Of a stretch of 64,000 bases of DNA, positions 59,727-64,000 are shown in pieces (positions within the stretch are counted from its first letter, which is position 1; each line of letters begins with the position of its first letter). A model generated the notes under the pieces. That model worked only from the letters and a program-made list of their open reading frames with translations, was not told the origin of the DNA and searched no databases. This DNA is from Halomonas sp. LBP4. GTDB taxonomy: Bacteria > Pseudomonadota > Gammaproteobacteria > Pseudomonadales > Halomonadaceae. The stretch covers positions 325,148 to 389,147 of the forward strand of contig NZ_PDOG01000002.1 of assembly GCF_003202205.1 (NCBI RefSeq), in the 5' to 3' direction. A program made the translations under genes and the position numbers.

Positions 59727-62700
59727 ATGTCACTCAACGCCTTCCATTCAGCTGTCCAGGCCTGGTTCGAGCGCGACCTCGGCGTGCCCACCGAGGTCCA
59801 GGCCCGCGCCTGGCCGGCGATCGGCGCCGGCGGCCATGTGCTGATCGCCGCGCCCACCGGTTCCGGCAAGACCCTGGCGGCCTTCCTCGCCGCCATCGAT
59901 GGTCTGGTGCGTCACGGTCTGGGGGAGGAGCTGCTCGACGAAACGACGGTGCTCTATGTGTCGCCGCTGCGGGCGCTCTCCAACGACATCCAGCGCAACC
60001 TGCAGGCGCCGCTGGCGGGGATTAGCGAGGAACTGGCGGCAGAGGGCCTGCCAACGCCGGAAATCCGTGCCTGGGTACGCACCGGCGATACGCCGGCCGG
60101 GGACCGCGAGCGCATGCGCAAGCGGCCGCCCCATATCGTGGTCACCACGCCGGAATCGCTCTACATACTGCTGACCTCGGCGTCGGGCCGGCGCATGCTC
60201 TCCAGCGTGCGCTCGGTGATCGTCGACGAGATCCATGCCGTGGCCGGCACCAAGCGCGGTTCGCATCTGGCGCTGTCGCTGGAGCGGCTGGCCGCCCTGA
60301 CCGATGAGCCGCCCCAGCGCATCGGCCTCTCGGCCACTCAGAAGCCGGTGGAGGAGGTCGCCGCCTTTCTCACTGGCGGCGCCGAGTGCACGGTGATCGA
60401 CACCGGCCATGTGCGCGAGCGCGATCTGGCCATCGCGGTGACCGGCTCGCCGCTGGCCGCGGTGATGGCCAACGAGGTGTGGGAGGAGGTCTACGACCGC
60501 CTGGCGGCATTGGTGGAGAAACACCGTACCACCCTGATCTTCGCCAACACGCGGCGCGTCTGTGAGCGGGTGGCGCGTCACCTGGCCGATCGCCTGGGCG
60601 AGGCGGCGGTGACCTCGCATCACGGCAGCCTGGCCCGCGAGCATCGCCTGGACGCGGAGCAGCGCCTCAAGAGCGGGGAGCTGCGCGCCCTGGTGGCCAC
60701 CGCCTCGCTGGAGCTGGGGATCGACATCGGCGAGGTCGACCTGGTCTGCCAGCTCGGTTCGCCACGCTCCATCGCCGCCTTGCTCCAACGGGTGGGGCGT
60801 TCCGGCCATGGCGTCGGTCGTTTGCCGAAAGGACGGCTGTTCCCGCTGACCCGCGACGACCTGCTGGAGTGCACGGCGCTGATGGGGGCCGTGCATGCGG
60901 GCGAGCTGGACCGCCTGCACATCCCCGAGGGGCCACTGGACGTGCTCGCCCAGCAGATCGTGGCCGAGGTCGCCGGTGCCGGCGAATATGACGAGGAAGC
61001 GTTGTTCCGGCGGCTGACCGCGGCCTGGCCCTATCGGGCGCTGCCCCGGGAGCGCTTCGACGACGTGCTGCAGATGCTCGCCGATGGCTACACCACCCGC
61101 CGCGGGAGGCGAGGCGCCTATCTGCACCGCGACCGGGTCAACGGCCGCCTGCGCCCGCGGCGAGCCGCGCGGCTGGTGGCGCTGACCAACGGTGGCGCGA
61201 TACCCGACCAGTTCGACTACGACGTGATGCTGCAGCCGGAGGAACTCCGGGTCGGCACGGTCAACGAGGACTTCGCCTTCGAGAGCATGCCGGGCGATGT
61301 CTTCCAGCTCGGCAACCAGGGCTATCGCATTCTCAAGGTGGCGACCGGGCGGGTGTTCGTCGAGGACGCCAGGGGCGCGCCGCCGAGCATTCCCTTCTGG
61401 TTCGGCGAGGCGCCGGCGCGCAGCGAGGAGTTGTCCCAGGCGGTGTCGCGGCTGCGGGCCGGCGTGGATGAGCGCCTGGCGGAAGAGGGCGAGGACGCCG
61501 CGCGCGAGTGGCTGGAGTCGACCCATGGCCTCGCTGGCGAGGCGGCCGAGCAGCTTGCCGCCTACCTCGCCCGGGCGCGGGCGGCGCTTGGCGTGGTGCC
61601 CAGCCAGGCGCACCTGGTGCTCGAGCGCTTCTTCGACGAAGCCGGCGACATGCACCTGGTCCTGCATGCTCCCTTCGGCTCGCGGCTCAATCGCGCCTGG
61701 GGGCTGGCGCTGCGCAAGCGCTTCTGCCGCAAGTTCAACTTCGAGCTGCAGGCGGCGGCGCTGGAGGACACCATCGTGCTGTCGCTGGGCCCCACCCACA
61801 GCTTCCCGCTCGACGAGGTGTGGCACTACCTGAAGGCCAGGACGGTGCGCGAGGTGCTGACCCAGGCGCTGCTCGACGCGCCGATGTTCGGCCTGCGCTG
61901 GCGCTGGAACGCCTCCATCGGCCTGGCGGTGCCGCGCACCCGCAACGGCCGGCGGCGCCCGCCCCAACTGCAGCGCCAGGATGCCGAGGACTTGCTGTCG
62001 GTGGTCTTTCCGGACCAGTTGGCCTGTGCCGAGAACCTGGCCGGTATGCGCGAGATTCCCGATCATCCGCTGGTTTCCCAGACACTGCATGATTGCCTGA
62101 CACAGGCCATGGACGTGGCCGGCCTGGAGCACTTGCTCGAACGGCTGGAGGCGGGTGAGATCGCCGTGAGTGGCCGGGATCTCGCCGTGCCCTCGCCGTT
62201 GGCGGAAGAGGTGGTTAACGCCCGGCCTTACGCCTTCCTCGACGACGGTGCCCAGGAGGAGCGTCGTACCCTCAGCGTGCGTACCGGCAACGCCCTGGAC
62301 GTGGCGGATGTCGCCGCCTCGGCCCGCTACGATGCCGAGGTCATTCGCCGCGTGCGCGACGAGGCCTGGCCGGCACCACGCGACATGGACGAGCTGCACG
62401 ATGCCCTGGTGCTGTGCGGCTTCCTGACCACGACGGAAGCCGAGCGGGAAGGGCACGAGTGGCGCGCCTGGTTCACCGAGCTGGCCGAGGCGCGGCGCGC
62501 CACGGCGGTCTCCATGCCCGAGGGCGAGGTGCTGTGGGTGGCCGCGGAGCGGCTGGCCGAAGTGCGCGGGGTCCAGCCTCGGGCCGCGCCGACGCCTGCG
62601 ATCGAGGCAGTGGGGCCGGTTCCCGGGAGCGCCGACACGGCCTTGATCGAGCTGCTGCGCTCGCGACTGGAGGCACTTGGCCCGGTGACCGCCGCGACCC

Positions 62701-64000
62701 TGGCCACGCCACTGGGCATGTCGCCGGCACGGGGCACGGCGGCGCTGGCGCGACTGGAGGCCGAAGGCTTCGTGCTCCAGGGCCGCTATACCGGCACCAC
62801 GCGTGAGGTCGAGTGGTGCGAGCGGCGGTTGCTGGCCCGAGTGCATCGCTATGCCGTCGATCGCCGGCGGGCCGAGATCGAGCCGGTCAGCGTCCAGACC
62901 TATCTACGCTTCCTGCTCGACTGGCACGGCCTGACCGATCGCCCGCAGGGGGCCGAGGCCTTGGCGGGAGCGGTGGAGCGGCTGGAGGGCTTCCCGGTGG
63001 CGGCGGGGGCCTGGGAGCCGGATGTGCTGCCGGCCCGGGTCGCGGACTATGCGTCCCACCTGCTCGACCAGTTGCTCGCCAGCGGGCGTTTCGTCTGGCT
63101 GCGCCTGGTGTCGCCGCGCGTGGCGGCGGACGACGGCCGCCAGCGGCCGGGGCCGCTGCGCAACACACCCATCGCCCTGGTGGAGCGTCAGGCCCTGAAC
63201 GACTGGCGGGCGGCGACACCGGCCCCGGATCCCGAGGCGCTGCCGCTGTCCGGGGGCGCGCGCCGGGTACTCGAGGCGCTGCAGGCCGGCGGGGCGATGT
63301 TCTTCGCCGACCTGCTCGGCCCAACGCGGATGCTGCGCACCCAGGTGGAGGAGGCGCTGGGCGAGCTGGCGGCCTGGGGGCTGGTGACCTCGGACAGCTT
63401 CACCGGGCTGCGAGCGCTGATCGCCCCGGCCCACAAGCGTCCGCCGATCGATGCGGGACGACGGCGTCGCCGCCGCCAGGCCCCGGGCGTGGATGCCGCC
63501 GGTCGCTGGTCCTGGCTGCCGGCGCCGGAGCGCGAGGCAACCACGGAGCGACGGCGGATCACCACCGACCTGGAGAGCCTGGAGCATATCGCCTGGGTGC
63601 TGCTCGGCCGCTACGGCGTGGTGTTCCGGCGAGTGATGGAGCGCGAGTCGGCGTTGCCGCCGTGGCGCGAGCTGCTCTACGTCTACCGTCGCCTGGAGGC
63701 GCGCGGCGAGATTCGCGGCGGGCGCTTCGTGCAGCAGTTCGCCGGCGAGCAGTTCGCGCTGCCGGAGGCGGTGGGCGCGCTCAAGGCGATGCGCAAGCGC
63801 GAACCGGACGACACCCGGGTGGTGGTGTCGGCCGCCGACCCGCTCAACCTGCTGGGGATTCTCACCCCCGGTTCCCGCCTGCCGGCGGTGGCGGGCAACC
63901 GCTTGCTCTACCGCGACGGCGTGCCGGAGGCGGTGCTGCACAATGGCGAGGTCCACTTCATGGAGGTGCTGACCGCCGCCGAGCAGTGGCAGGCGACGCA
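59727..64000 (+). CDS. lhr: Lhr-type ATP-dependent helicase (3' end outside window)
   Basis: 1424 codons are visible from the ATG at 59727, and the frame is open at the window end. Superfamily 2 motifs: Q-motif region VPTEVQARAWPAI, Walker A APTGSGKTLAAF near residue 43, YVSPLRALSNDIQRN, TTPESLYILL, Walker B VIVDEIHAVAGTKRG near 167, LSATQ, and motif VI QRVGRSGHG. The Lhr core is followed by winged-helix and Lhr-CTD regions. Family members are about 1450-1500 residues, so little is missing. Lhr is a 3'-5' DNA translocase in repair. A long open frame on the opposite strand (59748-62846) is a shadow of its codon bias. Confidence 0.93.
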   Translation, partial: MSLNAFHSAVQAWFERDLGVPTEVQARAWPAIGAGGHVLIAAPTGSGKTLAAFLAAIDGLVRHGLGEELLDETTVLYVSPLRALSNDIQRNLQAPLAGISEELAAEGLPTPEIRAWVRTGDTPAGDRERMRKRPPHIVVTTPESLYILLTSASGRRMLSSVRSVIVDEIHAVAGTKRGSHLALSLERLAALTDEPPQRIGLSATQKPVEEVAAFLTGGAECTVIDTGHVRERDLAIAVTGSPLAAVMANEVWEEVYDRLAALVEKHRTTLIFANTRRVCERVARHLADRLGEAAVTSHHGSLAREHRLDAEQRLKSGELRALVATASLELGIDIGEVDLVCQLGSPRSIAALLQRVGRSGHGVGRLPKGRLFPLTRDDLLECTALMGAVHAGELDRLHIPEGPLDVLAQQIVAEVAGAGEYDEEALFRRLTAAWPYRALPRERFDDVLQMLADGYTTRRGRRGAYLHRDRVNGRLRPRRAARLVALTNGGAIPDQFDYDVMLQPEELRVGTVNEDFAFESMPGDVFQLGNQGYRILKVATGRVFVEDARGAPPSIPFWFGEAPARSEELSQAVSRLRAGVDERLAEEGEDAAREWLESTHGLAGEAAEQLAAYLARARAALGVVPSQAHLVLERFFDEAGDMHLVLHAPFGSRLNRAWGLALRKRFCRKFNFELQAAALEDTIVLSLGPTHSFPLDEVWHYLKARTVREVLTQALLDAPMFGLRWRWNASIGLAVPRTRNGRRRPPQLQRQDAEDLLSVVFPDQLACAENLAGMREIPDHPLVSQTLHDCLTQAMDVAGLEHLLERLEAGEIAVSGRDLAVPSPLAEEVVNARPYAFLDDGAQEERRTLSVRTGNALDVADVAASARYDAEVIRRVRDEAWPAPRDMDELHDALVLCGFLTTTEAEREGHEWRAWFTELAEARRATAVSMPEGEVLWVAAERLAEVRGVQPRAAPTPAIEAVGPVPGSADTALIELLRSRLEALGPVTAATLATPLGMSPARGTAALARLEAEGFVLQGRYTGTTREVEWCERRLLARVHRYAVDRRRAEIEPVSVQTYLRFLLDWHGLTDRPQGAEALAGAVERLEGFPVAAGAWEPDVLPARVADYASHLLDQLLASGRFVWLRLVSPRVAADDGRQRPGPLRNTPIALVERQALNDWRAATPAPDPEALPLSGGARRVLEALQAGGAMFFADLLGPTRMLRTQVEEALGELAAWGLVTSDSFTGLRALIAPAHKRPPIDAGRRRRRRQAPGVDAAGRWSWLPAPEREATTERRRITTDLESLEHIAWVLLGRYGVVFRRVMERESALPPWRELLYVYRRLEARGEIRGGRFVQQFAGEQFALPEAVGALKAMRKREPDDTRVVVSAADPLNLLGILTPGSRLPAVAGNRLLYRDGVPEAVLHNGEVHFMEVLTAAEQWQAT

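Noticed and set aside
59748..62846. Open frame of over 1000 codons on the minus strand
   Set aside because: It lies antisense to the helicase gene, reads as Arg/Gln/His/Gly-rich low-complexity sequence, and is explained by third-position GC bias of lhr.

Overview
The window looks like a chromosomal piece of a high-GC gammaproteobacterium, most likely a Halomonas-type halophile. This is an inference from gene content: a BCCT choline/betaine carrier with a choline-dehydrogenase remnant, TRAP transport, a MexEF-OprN-like efflux operon with an adjacent LysR gene, DUF1127/LysR and DUF899 modules, and a second FtsH next to Lhr. Ribosome-binding sites of the GGAGG type precede most starts. I see no rRNA, tRNA, CRISPR array or replication origin.

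Layout. 1-4.8 kb: the end of a WD40 protein, a secreted unknown, a glycine-zipper lipoprotein, a DUF4231 protein and an ABC exporter. 4.8-9.2 kb: a probable periplasmic oxidant-defence unit. It has a methionine/acid-rich exported peptide, a membrane cytochrome b and a Tat-exported molybdopterin enzyme, divergent from an OmpR-type two-component system, with four phased half-sites between them. 9.2-16.3 kb: LysR plus an RND efflux operon. 16.3-26.3 kb: a C69-type peptidase, an exported chorismate mutase, two GNATs divergent from a MocR regulator, a pitrilysin-like protease, and an NAD(P)H oxidoreductase/LysR pair.

26.3-28.7 kb is accessory DNA. A direct duplication of about 0.86 kb carries two small genes for exported proteins built of 34-residue repeats. 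It is followed by a truncated IS1380-type element fused into a racemase fragment. 28.7-36 kb: an ArsR-SRPBCC-VOC-DUF899 operon with a broken VOC gene, then nfo, osmC-like, nitroreductase, DMT exporter and MarR genes. 36-38.4 kb: DUF1127/LysR, an Nmad3 protein and a decayed YgjP-type metallopeptidase.

38.4-46.9 kb is a self-contained catabolic operon that appears to have lower GC than its surroundings. It encodes a split transketolase, a DctPQM TRAP transporter, a beta-hydroxyacid dehydrogenase, a TIM-barrel isomerase, an SDR and a FadR-type regulator. It is bounded by palindromic operators upstream and a strong terminator downstream. It encodes no kinase and no aldolase, so its substrate and chemistry are the most interesting open question here.

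46.9-54 kb mixes a sterol-desaturase-like gene, an ArsR-rhodanese regulator, a run of gene fragments (DsrE, cysteine desulfurase, AraC), two more DUF899 genes with a VOC gene, a BetT-like carrier with a betA stub, and a rhodanese. 54-64 kb: a LysR, a DMT transporter with a possible leader peptide and alternative hairpins, ada, a second ftsH, and lhr, which runs off the window end.
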